Shown here piece by piece: positions 14,135 to 23,900 of a stretch of DNA of 27,150 bases (its first letter is position 1; each line of letters begins with the position of its first letter). The DNA is from Sulfuritalea sp. (lineage in GTDB: Bacteria > Pseudomonadota > Gammaproteobacteria > Burkholderiales > Rhodocyclaceae), in contig JALNZB010000041.1 of the NCBI GenBank assembly GCA_023229545.1, forward strand, positions 1 through 27,150, written 5' to 3'. The position numbers and the translations under genes are program-made. The notes below the pieces were generated by a model that saw only the letters and a program-made list of their open reading frames with translations, searched no databases and was not told where the DNA came from.

Positions 14135-14617
14135 ATGAACACTGTCCTTCGTTGTTGCACCCTGCTGCTCGGCATGCTGGCCACCACGGCCTTCGCCGCC
14201 GACGAACCGGCCCTGCTGTCGGGGCAGACCCTGTACCTGCCGGTTTATTCGCATGTCTATCACGGCGATCCGGGCAAGGACGGCAAGCCGGCACAGACAC
14301 TGGTGTCGACCCATGTCAGCATCCGCAACACCGATCCGCAAACGCCGATCCGTCTGGTTTCGGCGCGCTACTACGATACACAGGGCAAGCTGGTGCGGTC
14401 TTACGTCAGCACGCCGGTGACGATTCCGCCACTCGGCACCCATGAAATGTTCGTGCCGCGCACCGATACGGCGGGCGGCTCCGGCGCCAACTTCCTGATC
14501 CTCTGGAACGCCGAAGCGCCGGCCAACCCGCCGATTGTCGAAGCCCTGCACGCCGATATCCGCGAGGCGCGCACCTTGATGTTCATCACCACCGGACAGC
14601 CGATCAAGGCCCGCTGA
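14135..14617 (+). CDS. DUF3124 family exported protein
   Basis: The 160-residue protein has a signal peptide (CCTLLLGMLATTAFA, cleavage after about residue 21), so it is probably periplasmic. LYLPVYSHVYHGD and VSIRNTDPQTPIRLVSARYY are the features I associate with the DUF3124 family, an uncharacterised beta-rich group. It may be a lipoprotein-like or soluble form, but no lipobox is present. It lies 38 bp after the antiporter and 45 bp before the ThDP enzyme gene on the same strand, so it could be co-transcribed with either. Function is unknown. Confidence 0.8.
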   Translation: MNTVLRCCTLLLGMLATTAFAADEPALLSGQTLYLPVYSHVYHGDPGKDGKPAQTLVSTHVSIRNTDPQTPIRLVSARYYDTQGKLVRSYVSTPVTIPPLGTHEMFVPRTDTAGGSGANFLILWNAEAPANPPIVEALHADIREARTLMFITTGQPIKAR

Positions 14618-14623
14618 CGATCT

Positions 14624-14651
14624 TTGTCCCGGCGCGGTTGCGTTCCACAAT
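14624..14651 (+). promoter_or_regulatory. Possible sigma-70-like promoter for the ThDP cassette
   Basis: TTGTCC (14624-14629) and CACAAT (14646-14651) are separated by 16 bp, each matching four of six consensus bases. The predicted start would fall a few bases before ATG 14663, giving a very short leader. Only a weak GAGATG-type site precedes the ATG, consistent with a near-leaderless message. Confidence 0.3.
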
Positions 14652-14662
14652 AATGAGATGAC

Positions 14663-16327
14663 ATGAAAGTTTCTGTCAGCGAATTGATTGTCAGATATCT
14701 TGAGCGTCTGGGCGTCGAATTTATTTTCGGCATGCCGGGCGCCCATGTGCTGCCGATTTACGACCGCCTGCATGACTCGAAGGTCAAGACCGTTCTGGTC
14801 AAGCACGAGCAGGGAGCGGCCTTCATGGCCGGCGGCCATGCCAGGGTTTCGGGCAAGGTTGCCGCGTGCATTACAACCGCCGGTCCCGGCGCCACCAATC
14901 TGGTGACCGGCATCGCCAATGCCTATGCCGACAGGCTGCCGATCCTGATCATCACCGGGGAAACCTCGACCTACTTCTTCGGCAAGGGCGCGCTGCAGGA
15001 AAGTTCGGGCGAGGGCGGCGCCATCGATCTGGCCGGCCTGTTCCGGGGCATCACCCGCTATCACAAGGTCGTCGAGCGGACGGACTATCTGGGGCAGGTC
15101 CTGCATCAGGCGTCGCGGGCGCTTTTCGCGCCGGAGCCGGGCCCGGTGCTGCTGTGCATTCCCTACAACGTGCAGAAGGAAATGGTCGAGGAGGACATAC
15201 TCGATGCTATTGTCGTCAAGCCCGCGGCGCGCGTCATGCGCGGGCAGTCGGGGCAGGGGAGCGAACTGGCGCGGATGCTCATGGCGGCGAGCGCGCCCGT
15301 CATCGTCGCCGGCTACGGCTGCATCAACTCCGGGGCGCAGGAAACCATCGCGCAATTGAGCGACTGTCTGGGCATTCCGGTGGCCACGAGCCTGAAGGCG
15401 AAGGGGGTGATCGCCGAAGGGGGCGGATTGTCCCTGGGCTGTCTCGGCGTCACCTCGAACGGCCATGCCTTCCGCCATATCGTCGATCATGCCGACCTGG
15501 TGCTTCTGCTCGGCGCCGGATTCAACGAGCGCACCAGCTACCTCTGGGACGCCAGGTTGCTGGCAAACAAGAAAGTGGTGCAAGTCGATAGCGACCCAAG
15601 GCAACTGGAAAAAGTTTTCAGGGCCGATGTCGCGATACACGGCGACATCGACGACATCCTGGCCGAAGTGCTGGCGGCGGTCAGGGCCGGCGGCGTGGCG
15701 CGCAAGAACCTCGACAAGTTCAGCGGCAGCCAATCGGCGCAGAAGCCGCTGGCGAGCGGCGGCGCCGATTCGCACGCAAAATTTCTGCTCGTGGAGAAGT
15801 TCTTCGCCGGACTGGCCGCGCGCTTTCCGGCGGGCGCGCAGATTTTCGACGACAACATCATTTTTGCCCAGCACTTCTTCAATGTTTCGCGCGGCAACCG
15901 CTATTTCCCGAATACCGGAATTTCCTCCCTCGGCCACGCCATACCGGCCGCCATCGGCGCGCGTTTCGCCCAGCCCTGGCCGACCTTCGCCATCCTCGGC
16001 GACGGCGGTTTCCAGATGTGCTGCATGGAAATCATGACCGCAGTGAATTATGGCCTGCCGCTCAATGTTGTCGTCATCAATAATTCCACCATGGGCCTGA
16101 TCCGCAAGAATCAGTTCCAGCTCTATAACGAGCGGTTCATCGATTGCGATTTTGTGAACCCCGACTTCGAGCTGTTGGCCAGATCATTCGGCATCCATCA
16201 CCGCCGCATCGCCGTCGAGTCCGACCTCGACGATTTGTTTGCCACGGCGGACCTCGAAGGCTCGATCAATCTCATCGAAATCCTGCTGGACAAGAATGCG
16301 TTCCCCGATTACCTGTCAGACCGCTAG
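14663..16327 (+). CDS. ThDP-dependent enzyme, acetolactate-synthase-like
   Basis: The 554-residue protein has the three-domain plan of the acetolactate synthase / pyruvate oxidase family: an N-terminal pyrimidine-binding domain with catalytic Glu49 in VKHEQGAAFMAGG, a central Rossmann-like domain (about 190-330), and a C-terminal ThDP-binding domain with GDGGFQM (446-452) and the metal ligand pair Asn473-Asn474. It probably joins or cleaves 2-oxo acids. No small regulatory ilvN-like gene follows; instead a glycosyltransferase overlaps it by 32 bp. This makes branched amino acid synthesis unlikely as its main job. Substrate-pocket residues (TSTYFFGKGALQESSG) differ from the FQE-type acetolactate synthases I know. 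A carboligase or decarboxylase acting on a sugar- or polyketide-like intermediate is an open possibility. Confidence 0.85.
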   Translation: MKVSVSELIVRYLERLGVEFIFGMPGAHVLPIYDRLHDSKVKTVLVKHEQGAAFMAGGHARVSGKVAACITTAGPGATNLVTGIANAYADRLPILIITGETSTYFFGKGALQESSGEGGAIDLAGLFRGITRYHKVVERTDYLGQVLHQASRALFAPEPGPVLLCIPYNVQKEMVEEDILDAIVVKPAARVMRGQSGQGSELARMLMAASAPVIVAGYGCINSGAQETIAQLSDCLGIPVATSLKAKGVIAEGGGLSLGCLGVTSNGHAFRHIVDHADLVLLLGAGFNERTSYLWDARLLANKKVVQVDSDPRQLEKVFRADVAIHGDIDDILAEVLAAVRAGGVARKNLDKFSGSQSAQKPLASGGADSHAKFLLVEKFFAGLAARFPAGAQIFDDNIIFAQHFFNVSRGNRYFPNTGISSLGHAIPAAIGARFAQPWPTFAILGDGGFQMCCMEIMTAVNYGLPLNVVVINNSTMGLIRKNQFQLYNERFIDCDFVNPDFELLARSFGIHHRRIAVESDLDDLFATADLEGSINLIEILLDKNAFPDYLSDR

Positions 16328-18080
16328 CCTCGACGAGCGGATTGCCGCGCAGCGGTCCGCCGTTGCGGACATGGAAAAGGCGCTGTGGGCCGGCGGGCTG
16401 AACGAGCCGCTGCTGGCAGCGTATCAGGGGGCATTTCGGCAACTGGAGCAGCTCATCGCGGCGCGCGGCGATGATGACCGTCACCGCTTCGTCATTGTCA
16501 TCCCGGTGGCCGACCGACCGCAGCAGACGCGGAGCTGCCTCGACAGCCTGCTGGAACTTTGCCAGGCGTTTGCCTATGGCGGACTGTGCGATGGCGCCTA
16601 CCCGAAAATCTCCGTGGTCATCGCCGACGACAGCAGCGATGAGGGCCATATCGCCGGCAACCGGGAGATCGCTCGCCACTTCAGCCAACTGGGCATCGCC
16701 ACCGCCTATTTTGGCCTGGACGAGCAATTCGCCGTCCTCGCGGCGTTGGGCGCGGACGCAAGGGCGGAATTGTCCGGGATACTCGGCAGCGCCGGGCGGG
16801 AAGCCTTCAGCCACAAGGGCCACGCCATCACCCGCAACATCGCCTACCTGATGCTGGGCGACGCGAAGGAGTACGACGAGCGGACCTTGATCTATACGGT
16901 CGACAGCGACCAGGAATTCAAGGTGAAGGTCGGCACGCCGGACGGAGACAAGGAGGTCTGCGCCATCAACTTCTTCCACCATCTTGACCGGATCTTTGCC
17001 GCAACGGATGCGCTGGTGCTGACCGGCAAGGTGGTCGGCGACCCGCCCGTTTCGCCCTCCGTCATGGCCGGTAATTTTCTTCAGGACGTGATCGGTTTCC
17101 TGCAACAGATGGCGGCGGGCATCGCCCGCAATCCCTGCCGGCATCACCAGGGAAGCGCGCACCGCGAGGGCGAAGCGTCCTACCACGACATGGCCGATCT
17201 GTTCGGCTTCAAGCCGGCCAGCGAGGCTTATTGCTACAGATGCACCCTGACCGGCGAGCACACCGACGCTGATTGCTTCGACGATTTCTCGAACAGGCTC
17301 AACAGTTTTTTCTACGGCGAACATCCGACCCGCATTTCCTACTATTGCCATGACGAGGTGTCGCGCACCGTCCAGGCAGCGCGCACCGTGTATGCCGGAA
17401 ACTATATTTTCCGGCGCGCCGGACTCAAGTATTTCATCCCGTTCGCGCCCTTGCGCCTGCGCATGTCCGGACCGGTGCTGGGGCGCCTGGTCAAGTCGGA
17501 GATCAAGGGACGTTTCGTTTCCGCCAACCTGCCGATGCTGCACAAGCGCACGGTGCGCGGCACGGGGCAGTCGGAGTTCAGGCCCGGAGTTTGCGCGGCT
17601 CGTGCCGAAACCCGCGCCGTCGAACTGTGCGACGAGTTCGAACGCCAGTTCCATGGCGACATCATGCTGTTTTCCATCGAGCGATTGACTGCCCTGGGTT
17701 ATCCGCAGCAACCATTGCCCGCCGAAACAGTGGCCGCCACGCTGGCCTCGGTGCGCGAGGAGATGCAGCAGAAGTACAACGCCAGACGCCGGGACATCGT
17801 CGAAAAACTCGAGCGCTTGCGCTCCATGCTGCGTGACCCGGCGAACTGGTGGAACACGTCGACCGGGCACGCCGCCGCAGTCGAAAACTTCAAGGCCTTT
17901 GCCGACAATATTGCGCGCAACTTCGGCGCCGACGCGCCGTGTTACGACTTCATCAATTCCGCCGCGAACTGGGAAAAATGGCAGGCCAGGCTGCTGGTTG
18001 CCATTTGCCGTTACCCGCAGGAACGCCGGGCCTGGGCGGCGGCGCTGGCCGCCACGCCGGCGGCGGTTGCAACCGCGTGA
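16296..18080 (+). CDS. GT2-like glycosyltransferase
   Basis: The 594-residue protein (from ATG 16296) has a GT-A fold core: FVIVIPVADRPQQTRSCLDS (about 65-84), the ADDSS strand (110-114) and a D-x-D metal motif DSDQEF at 203-208. These suggest transfer of a nucleotide-activated sugar. The C-terminal half (about 350-590) is not a known module to me. It contains a Cys-rich stretch around AYCYRCTLTGEHTDADC, which could bind metal, and a charged helix near REEMQQKYNARRRDIVEKLE. No membrane span is seen. The start is a choice: ATG 16296 overlaps the ThDP gene by 32 bp, while an ATG at 16239 would overlap more with no gain. The acceptor is unknown. Confidence 0.75.
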   Translation: MRSPITCQTASLDERIAAQRSAVADMEKALWAGGLNEPLLAAYQGAFRQLEQLIAARGDDDRHRFVIVIPVADRPQQTRSCLDSLLELCQAFAYGGLCDGAYPKISVVIADDSSDEGHIAGNREIARHFSQLGIATAYFGLDEQFAVLAALGADARAELSGILGSAGREAFSHKGHAITRNIAYLMLGDAKEYDERTLIYTVDSDQEFKVKVGTPDGDKEVCAINFFHHLDRIFAATDALVLTGKVVGDPPVSPSVMAGNFLQDVIGFLQQMAAGIARNPCRHHQGSAHREGEASYHDMADLFGFKPASEAYCYRCTLTGEHTDADCFDDFSNRLNSFFYGEHPTRISYYCHDEVSRTVQAARTVYAGNYIFRRAGLKYFIPFAPLRLRMSGPVLGRLVKSEIKGRFVSANLPMLHKRTVRGTGQSEFRPGVCAARAETRAVELCDEFERQFHGDIMLFSIERLTALGYPQQPLPAETVAATLASVREEMQQKYNARRRDIVEKLERLRSMLRDPANWWNTSTGHAAAVENFKAFADNIARNFGADAPCYDFINSAANWEKWQARLLVAICRYPQERRAWAAALAATPAAVATA

Positions 18081-18092
18081 CCGCTTAGCGCC

Positions 18093-19418
18093 ATGGTTGG
18101 TCTGCGACACTGGCTGCATCGGCGGCGGCATCGTCAGCGTTACGCGTTGCTCGATGGTCTGCTGCGCACCCAGGCTCTGACGCAGGAGCAGGTACTGCGC
18201 AAGCAGCAGGAAGACTTTGCCGCCATCGTCACCCATGCCGTCGCCAATACGGATTACTACCGGGAGAAGTTTTCCGGGATAGTCGACGGCGGCGGGACGG
18301 CGCCCGCCATCGACGCCTTGCCCATTTTGCATAAGGACGACGTGATCCGGCGCATGGACGATCTGCTCGAACGGGACGCCGACCGCAGCCGCGTCAAGAT
18401 CGGCCACACCGGCGGCTCGACCGGCAAGCCGCTGGCCTTTTACTACGACGACGCCAAGCATGAGCTGATGCGCGCCGGCATGTGCCGCAGTTACATGATG
18501 TCGGGATGGCGACCGGGGCAGAAGATCCTCAACTTCTGGGGCGCGCGCCAGGATGTCGGCGGCGACGGCGTTTTTGGCGGTCAGTTCGCCGACTGGATTG
18601 CCGCCGAGAATACCATCCCCGCGTATGAATACACCGAAGCGCAACTGCACGACTGGGCAGCGATGATACGGTCATACCGGCCCGTGCTGCTCCAGGGCTA
18701 TTCCTCTATTCTGGCCGAGGTCGCCCGCTTCGTCGCCGCCGACGGAATGCGCATGCCGGCCACGCTGCGCGGCGTCTATTCCACCGCCGAAGTGCTCGAT
18801 GACCGGCAGCGCGAAGTCATGGAGCGGGCTTTTGGCTGCAAGGTGTTCAATCAATACGGTTGCCGCGAGATTCCCAACATCGCCTGCGAATGCCGGCACG
18901 GCAACCAGCACGTGTTCACCGACATGGTTTACCTGGAGTCGGTGAATATCGACAATGAGGACCGGCTCCTCGTCACCTCATTGACCAACCGGCTGATGCC
19001 CTTCATCCGCTACGACATCGGCGATTGCGGACGGCTCAAGGAGGGCGACTGCGGCTGCGGTTCGCCATTCCCGCTGCTGGAGATGGGAGTGTGCCGGCGC
19101 AACGACCTGGTCCGCACGCCCGGCGGCAAGAGCATCCATCCGTCGTATTTCAACCGGTTGCTCGGTAGCCTGACGCAAGTCGACCAGTACCAGTTCGTTC
19201 AGGACGAACTCGACAGGCTTACCTTGAATGTCGTTTCTCCGGTAAAGCTGAGTTCGGCGACGCTGGCTTCATTGACCGACCGCATTCGCCGCGAGATCGA
19301 CGCACGGATGGTGTTTGAAGTAAATCATGTCGACGAGATCAGGCGCAGCGTCTCCGGCAAGCACCGCTTTGTCATCAGTTCCATTCCTCCACCTACTCAC
19401 ACAAGGGGCAGATCGTGA
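18093..19418 (+). CDS. CapK/PaaK-type adenylate-forming enzyme
   Basis: The 441-residue protein is related to phenylacetate-CoA ligase and CapK proteins. The phosphate-binding loop GHTGGSTGKPLAFYYDD (104-120) matches the family P-loop, and FIRYDIGD in the C-terminal half matches the adenylate-forming signature. YGCREIPNIACECRHGN and the CGRLKEGDCGCG stretch hold several cysteines, possibly a zinc site; related family members typically have YGSRE or similar here. CapK-like proteins occur in capsule, glycan and natural-product clusters, where they activate a carboxylic acid as an adenylate. It starts 12 bp after the glycosyltransferase and overlaps the next gene by 4 bp, so the acid is probably attached in the same pathway. 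The substrate is unknown. Confidence 0.8.
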   Translation: MVGLRHWLHRRRHRQRYALLDGLLRTQALTQEQVLRKQQEDFAAIVTHAVANTDYYREKFSGIVDGGGTAPAIDALPILHKDDVIRRMDDLLERDADRSRVKIGHTGGSTGKPLAFYYDDAKHELMRAGMCRSYMMSGWRPGQKILNFWGARQDVGGDGVFGGQFADWIAAENTIPAYEYTEAQLHDWAAMIRSYRPVLLQGYSSILAEVARFVAADGMRMPATLRGVYSTAEVLDDRQREVMERAFGCKVFNQYGCREIPNIACECRHGNQHVFTDMVYLESVNIDNEDRLLVTSLTNRLMPFIRYDIGDCGRLKEGDCGCGSPFPLLEMGVCRRNDLVRTPGGKSIHPSYFNRLLGSLTQVDQYQFVQDELDRLTLNVVSPVKLSSATLASLTDRIRREIDARMVFEVNHVDEIRRSVSGKHRFVISSIPPPTHTRGRS

Positions 19419-20545
19419 CCCAATACATTGGAATCCTTACTTCAGGCGGCGACAGCCCCGGTCTCAACGCCGCCATTCGCGGCGTCGGCAAGGCCGCCCT
19501 GAATCATTTCGGCATGCAGATCATCGGCTTCCGTGACGGTTTTCGCGGCCTGATGGAAAACCGCAGCATGCCGCTCGACGGCAATGCGCTTTCCGACATT
19601 CTCACGCGCGGCGGCACCATTCTCGGCACCAGCCGCGACAAGCCGCATCGCATGCCGGTCGGCGGCAAGCTGCTGGACATGACGGATGTGATCGTCGGCA
19701 ACTATCAGGACAATCACCTCGATTGCCTGGTCTGCCTGGGCGGCGGCGGCACGCAGAAGAATGCCCTGCGCCTCAAGGAGAAGGGGCTCAACATCATCAC
19801 CCTGCCGAAGACCATCGACAACGACGTTGCGGGAACCGATGCCACCTTCGGTTTCGATACGGCGCTGTCCATCGCCACCGACGCCATCGACCGCCTGCAC
19901 AGTACCGCTCACAGCCATCACCGCATCATCGTGGTTGAGATCATGGGCCATCGCGCCGGCTGGCTGGCGCTGGGCGCGGGCATTGCCGGCGGCGCCGATG
20001 CGATCCTGATCCCGGAGATTCCCTACGATGTCGAATGCGTGGCGGAAGCCATTCGCGAACGCAGCCGGCGCGGCAAGTCATTCAGTATCGTCGCCGTAGC
20101 CGAGGGCGCTGTCAGTCAGACCGAGCACGCGGCGCGCGCGCTGGCCGAGCAGGCCGTAAAGGCCGACGTTGCCAAGGCGAAAGGCGGCAAGAAGGCCAAG
20201 GTCGCGCCCAGCACCGAGACCCAGTACGCCGACCACACCATCAAGCTGGCGCACCGGCTGGAACAACTCACCGGCCTCGAATCGCGCGTCACCATCCTCG
20301 GCCACTTGCAGCGCGGCGGCATTCCCACTGCGGCGGACCGCTTGCTCGCGACGCGCCTCGGCACCGCCGCCGCCGAGCTGATCTCGCAGCAGCATTACGG
20401 TGTCATGGTGGCGGCCAAGGGCGAGAAGACCCGCCCGGTAAAACTGGAAGAAGTCGCCGGCAAGGTCAAGGTCGTGCCGCCGGATCATCCCTGGATATTG
20501 AGCGCGCGCCGCGTCGGCACCTGTATGGGCGATCCCGGCCAGTAG
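19415..20545 (+). CDS. pfk: Phosphofructokinase (PPi- or mixed-type donor uncertain)
   Basis: The 376-residue PfkA-family enzyme converts fructose 6-phosphate to the 1,6-bisphosphate. TSGGDSPGLNA (9-19), TIDND (133-137), MGHRAGWLA and GHLQRGG are the expected motifs. Donor-specificity positions are mixed: the loop reads GGGGTQKNA (109-117), where the usual GGDGS Asp is Gly, yet PKTIDND has the Lys typical of pyrophosphate-dependent and group III enzymes. A Lys/Ala-rich insert (about 246-269) lies mid-domain. GTG 19415 is the start, 4 bp inside the CapK-like gene, with AAGGGG upstream. Coupling to a biosynthetic cassette is unusual for a glycolytic gene. Confidence 0.9.
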   Translation: MTQYIGILTSGGDSPGLNAAIRGVGKAALNHFGMQIIGFRDGFRGLMENRSMPLDGNALSDILTRGGTILGTSRDKPHRMPVGGKLLDMTDVIVGNYQDNHLDCLVCLGGGGTQKNALRLKEKGLNIITLPKTIDNDVAGTDATFGFDTALSIATDAIDRLHSTAHSHHRIIVVEIMGHRAGWLALGAGIAGGADAILIPEIPYDVECVAEAIRERSRRGKSFSIVAVAEGAVSQTEHAARALAEQAVKADVAKAKGGKKAKVAPSTETQYADHTIKLAHRLEQLTGLESRVTILGHLQRGGIPTAADRLLATRLGTAAAELISQQHYGVMVAAKGEKTRPVKLEEVAGKVKVVPPDHPWILSARRVGTCMGDPGQ

Positions 20546-20672
20546 CGCGCCGGCCTGGGCGCAAGCGCGGTCAGAGTTCGCGGTACGCCAGGGCGAAAGT
20601 CGGCGCTGGCGATACGGCGATTTCGGGCGGCGCGGACGACCGTTGCCCTTGATGCTTATCCGGAGACGCGCC

Positions 20673-20711
20673 TATTCAGGCGATCCAGCCGAATGATGGA
20701 TCGCCTGAATA
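20673..20711. terminator. Perfect 15-bp hairpin, likely bidirectional terminator
   Basis: Positions 20673-20687 and 20697-20711 are exact reverse complements around a 9-base loop. There is no long T-run, but the position between two convergent genes suits a bidirectional transcript end. Confidence 0.6.
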
Positions 20712-20712
20712 C

Positions 20713-20733
20713 GGCGGGGATGGCACCCCCGCC
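20713..20733. terminator. Second GC-rich hairpin in tandem
   Basis: GGCGGGG (20713-20719) pairs with CCCCGCC (20727-20733) around a 7-base loop, one base after the first hairpin. Confidence 0.5.
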
Positions 20734-20828
20734 AGACGGGAACCCTGGCTGACCGGCCCCTTGGGAAACAGTCTTCAGGAATACCTTGCCACCGACACCC
20801 ATATTCCGGGCGAGCGCCTGATCCGCGC

Positions 20829-20984
20829 CTACTGTGCCGCCCGCAGGCCTTCCGGCAGCCGGATGCCGCCGTCGACGATCGATAGCGCCAGCGAAGAGTT
20901 CGGTAGGACAGCGGTCGCCACCGGCGCGTCGGGCGCGATGGTGCGGGTTACGGCGGCAAGGTAGCCGGGTGATGCGGTCGGTGA
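20829..20984 (-). other. Non-repeat C-terminal tail of the giant protein
   Basis: The last 51 residues differ from the modules: a Pro/Ala/Ser/Thr-rich linker (SPTASPGYLAAVTR) and the end piece LALSIVDGGIRLPEGLRAAQ. They may fold as a cap or act in secretion, which is a guess. Confidence 0.6.
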
Positions 20985-23900
20985 GGCGGCGATGGTCAGC
21001 GCGCCGTCGGCGTAGCCGATGCTGTAGTTGCCGCTGGTCAGTCCGCTTGGGGTGATGGCGTAGTTGCCGGTGTTCACCGCACCTTGCGAGGTGCCGCCGT
21101 AGCCGAGGCTGCCGCCGAGTACGGCGGAGGTTTCGCCATTGACGAAGCCGTTGTAGCCCACGCCGTTGCCGCCGCTGAAGGCGAGGCCGTCGTAGGTTTT
21201 GGCGGCGGCGTTGGCGGTGACGGTGAGCGGCGCGGTGTTCACCGTCAGCGCGCCGTCGGCGTAGCCGATGCTGTAGTTGGCGCTGGTCAGTCCGCTCGGC
21301 GCAATGAGGTAGCTGCCTGCGTTAATTGCGCCTTGCGAAGTGCCGCCGTAGCCGAGGCTGCCGCCGAGCACGGCGTTGGTTTCGCCGTTGACGAAGCCGC
21401 TGTAGTTCACCCCGTTGCCGCCGCTGTAAGCCAGGCCGTCGTAGGTCTTGGCGGCGGCGTTGGCGGTGACGGTGAGCGGCGCGGTGTTCACTGTCAGCGC
21501 GCCGTCGGCGTAGCCGATGGTGTAGTTGCCCGAGGTTAACCCGGAGGGCGCGATGGCATAACTGCCGGCATTGATCGCGCCTTGCGAAGTACCGCCGAAG
21601 GCCAGCGCGCCGCCGAGCACGGCGCTGGTTTCACCGTTGACCAAACCGCTGTAACTCACCCCGTTGCCGCCGCTGTAAGTCAGGCCGTTATAGGCTTTGC
21701 TGGCGGCGTTGGCGGTAACAGTCAGCGCTGCCGACGAGATGTTCGCCGTCGTCGTCGGGGCTCCGGCCAGGTTGATGGTGTAGTTGCCGCTGGCCGTGCC
21801 GCCGAAGGTGGTGGCGGCGAGGTTGACGGTCTTGCCGTTACCGGCGTTCGGGTCGGAGAAGGCTGCGTTCCAGTTAGCCGTCACCGAGTCGGTTCCGACG
21901 AGTCCGCCGGAGATAGTGAGCGCGTTGTTCGCGATGGCGGCGGCGATGGTGCCGTCGTAGGTCTTGTTGGCCGCCGTGAAACTGCCGGTGACGCTGAGCG
22001 GCGCCTTGTTCACCGTCAGCGCGCCGTTGACGAAGCTGAGGTTGTAGTTGCCGTCGGTGCCGGAGGCGATGGTGGCGTAGCTGCCCGCATTGGTGCCGGA
22101 ACCGCCCGCCGTCACGCCGGTGAGAACGTTTCCGGTTTCGCCGCTGACAAGGCCCGTGGCGCTGAAGCCGGAGATGCTCTGCTGCTGGCTGTTGTAAGTG
22201 CTTGTTCCGCTGTTGGCCGTAACTGTGGCGTTGGCCTTGCTGATAGTCAGGCTGCCGTTGACGAAGCTGAGGTTGTAGTTGCCGTCCGTGCCAGAGGCGA
22301 TGGTGGCGTAGCTGCCCGCATTGGTGCCGGAACCGCCGCCAGTGGTGATGCCTGTGAGAACATTTCCGGTTTCGCCGTTGACAAGGCCCGTGGTGCTGAA
22401 GCCGGAGATGCTCTGCTGCTGCCCGTTGTAAGTGCTTGTTCCGCTGTTGGCCGTAACCGTGGCGTTGGCCTTGCTGATAGTCAGGCTGCCGTTGACGAAG
22501 CTGAGGTTGTAGTTGCCGTCCGTGCCGCCAACGATGGTGGCGTAGTTGCCAGCATTGGTGCCGGAACCGCCAGCCGTCACGCCGGTGAGAATGTTTCCGG
22601 TTTCACCATTGACAAGGCCCGTGGCGGTGAAGCCGCTGATGCCCTGCGATTGGCCGCTATAGACACTTGTTCCGCTGTTGGCCGTTACTGTGGCGTTGGC
22701 CTTGCTTATGGTCAGACTGCCGTTATTGAAGCTGATGGTGTAGTTGCCGGAGGTCAGCCCCGATGGCGTGATGGTGTAGCTGCCTGCGTTCTTCGCGCCT
22801 TGACTTGAGCCGCCGTAGGCCAGTGCGCCGCCGAGTACGGCGGACGTTTCGCCATTGACGAAACCGCTGTAGCCGACGCCGTTGCCGCTGGCCCAAGCTA
22901 GTCCGTCATAGTTTTTGGATGCGGCGTTGGCGGTGACGGTCAGCGGTGCCGTGGTGATGGTGCTGGCGGTATTGGCGGCATAGGTAAGGGCATAGTTGGC
23001 GCCGTGGTTGCCGTCATTGACCGTAACCCCGGAGACGGTGACGGTCTTGTTGCTGCCGGCGCCGGGGCCGGCAAAAACGAAGGCGCCACCGGAGAGGCTG
23101 TCGCTGCCGACGAGCGAGCCTGCCGTGGTGATCACCGACCCGTTGGCCGCCGTCGTGCCGTCGTAGGTCTTGGTGACGTTGGCCGTGCTGACGGTAAGGT
23201 TGCGCGGGGTGATGGTAAGCATGCCGTTGGCAAAGCTGATGACATAATTGGAACCGCCTGTGAGCGAGCCCTGACGGATCGCGTAGTCGCCGGCGTTCTC
23301 ACCCGTGTCACGGGTCAGGTTGCCGGTGATGCTGTCGCCGGGGACAAGAGCGCCCGAAGCCAGTTGCCACGTCAGTGCCGGATCGTCATTCCCATAGATC
23401 TTTGTCTTGTTGTCGGCACCGACACCGAGCAGCGTCAGACCGGCCGGTGAAATCGTCAGCGCGCCGTCGGCGAACGTGATCGCGTAATTGCCGGAGGTGA
23501 TGCCGGATGGGGTGATGGCGTAAGCGCCGGCATTCACCGCTCCCTGGGCAGTGCCGCCGTAGACCGGGCCGCCACCGAGCACGCTGCTGTTCTCACCGGA
23601 TACAAAGCTGCTGTAGCTGACTCCGTTGCCGCCGCTGTAAGCGTTGCCGTCGTACACCCGCGCATCGCCATTCGCGCTAATGGTCAGCGGCGCCTTGTTG
23701 ATGGTGCTGCTGGTGTTGCTGGCATAGCTGACCGTGTAGTTGTTGCCGCCGTTGCCGTCATTCACCGTAACACCGGAGACGGTAACGCTCTTGTTGCCGA
23801 TGCCCGCGTTCTTGTCCGTGAAGGCGAAGCTGCCGCCGTTTAGACTGTCGGTGCCGTAGAGCGCGCCACCGGAAACGGTGGCTAAACCGGCTGCGCCAGT

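Larger units (their letters stand above)
20546..20828. other. Intergenic region between convergent genes
   Basis: This 283-bp stretch holds tandem hairpins (20673-20711 and 20713-20733) between the ends of two convergent transcripts. The first part (20546-20672) and last part (20734-20828) show no gene with a credible start and ribosome binding site. Confidence 0.7.

Noticed and set aside
16272..18650. A 792-codon minus-strand frame opposite the glycosyltransferase
   Set aside because: It is an antisense shadow; the plus strand has recognisable GT-A motifs and good spacing to its neighbours.
20761..20964. A 67-codon frame after the phosphofructokinase gene
   Set aside because: It starts with TTG without a ribosome binding site and runs into the antisense of the giant gene.
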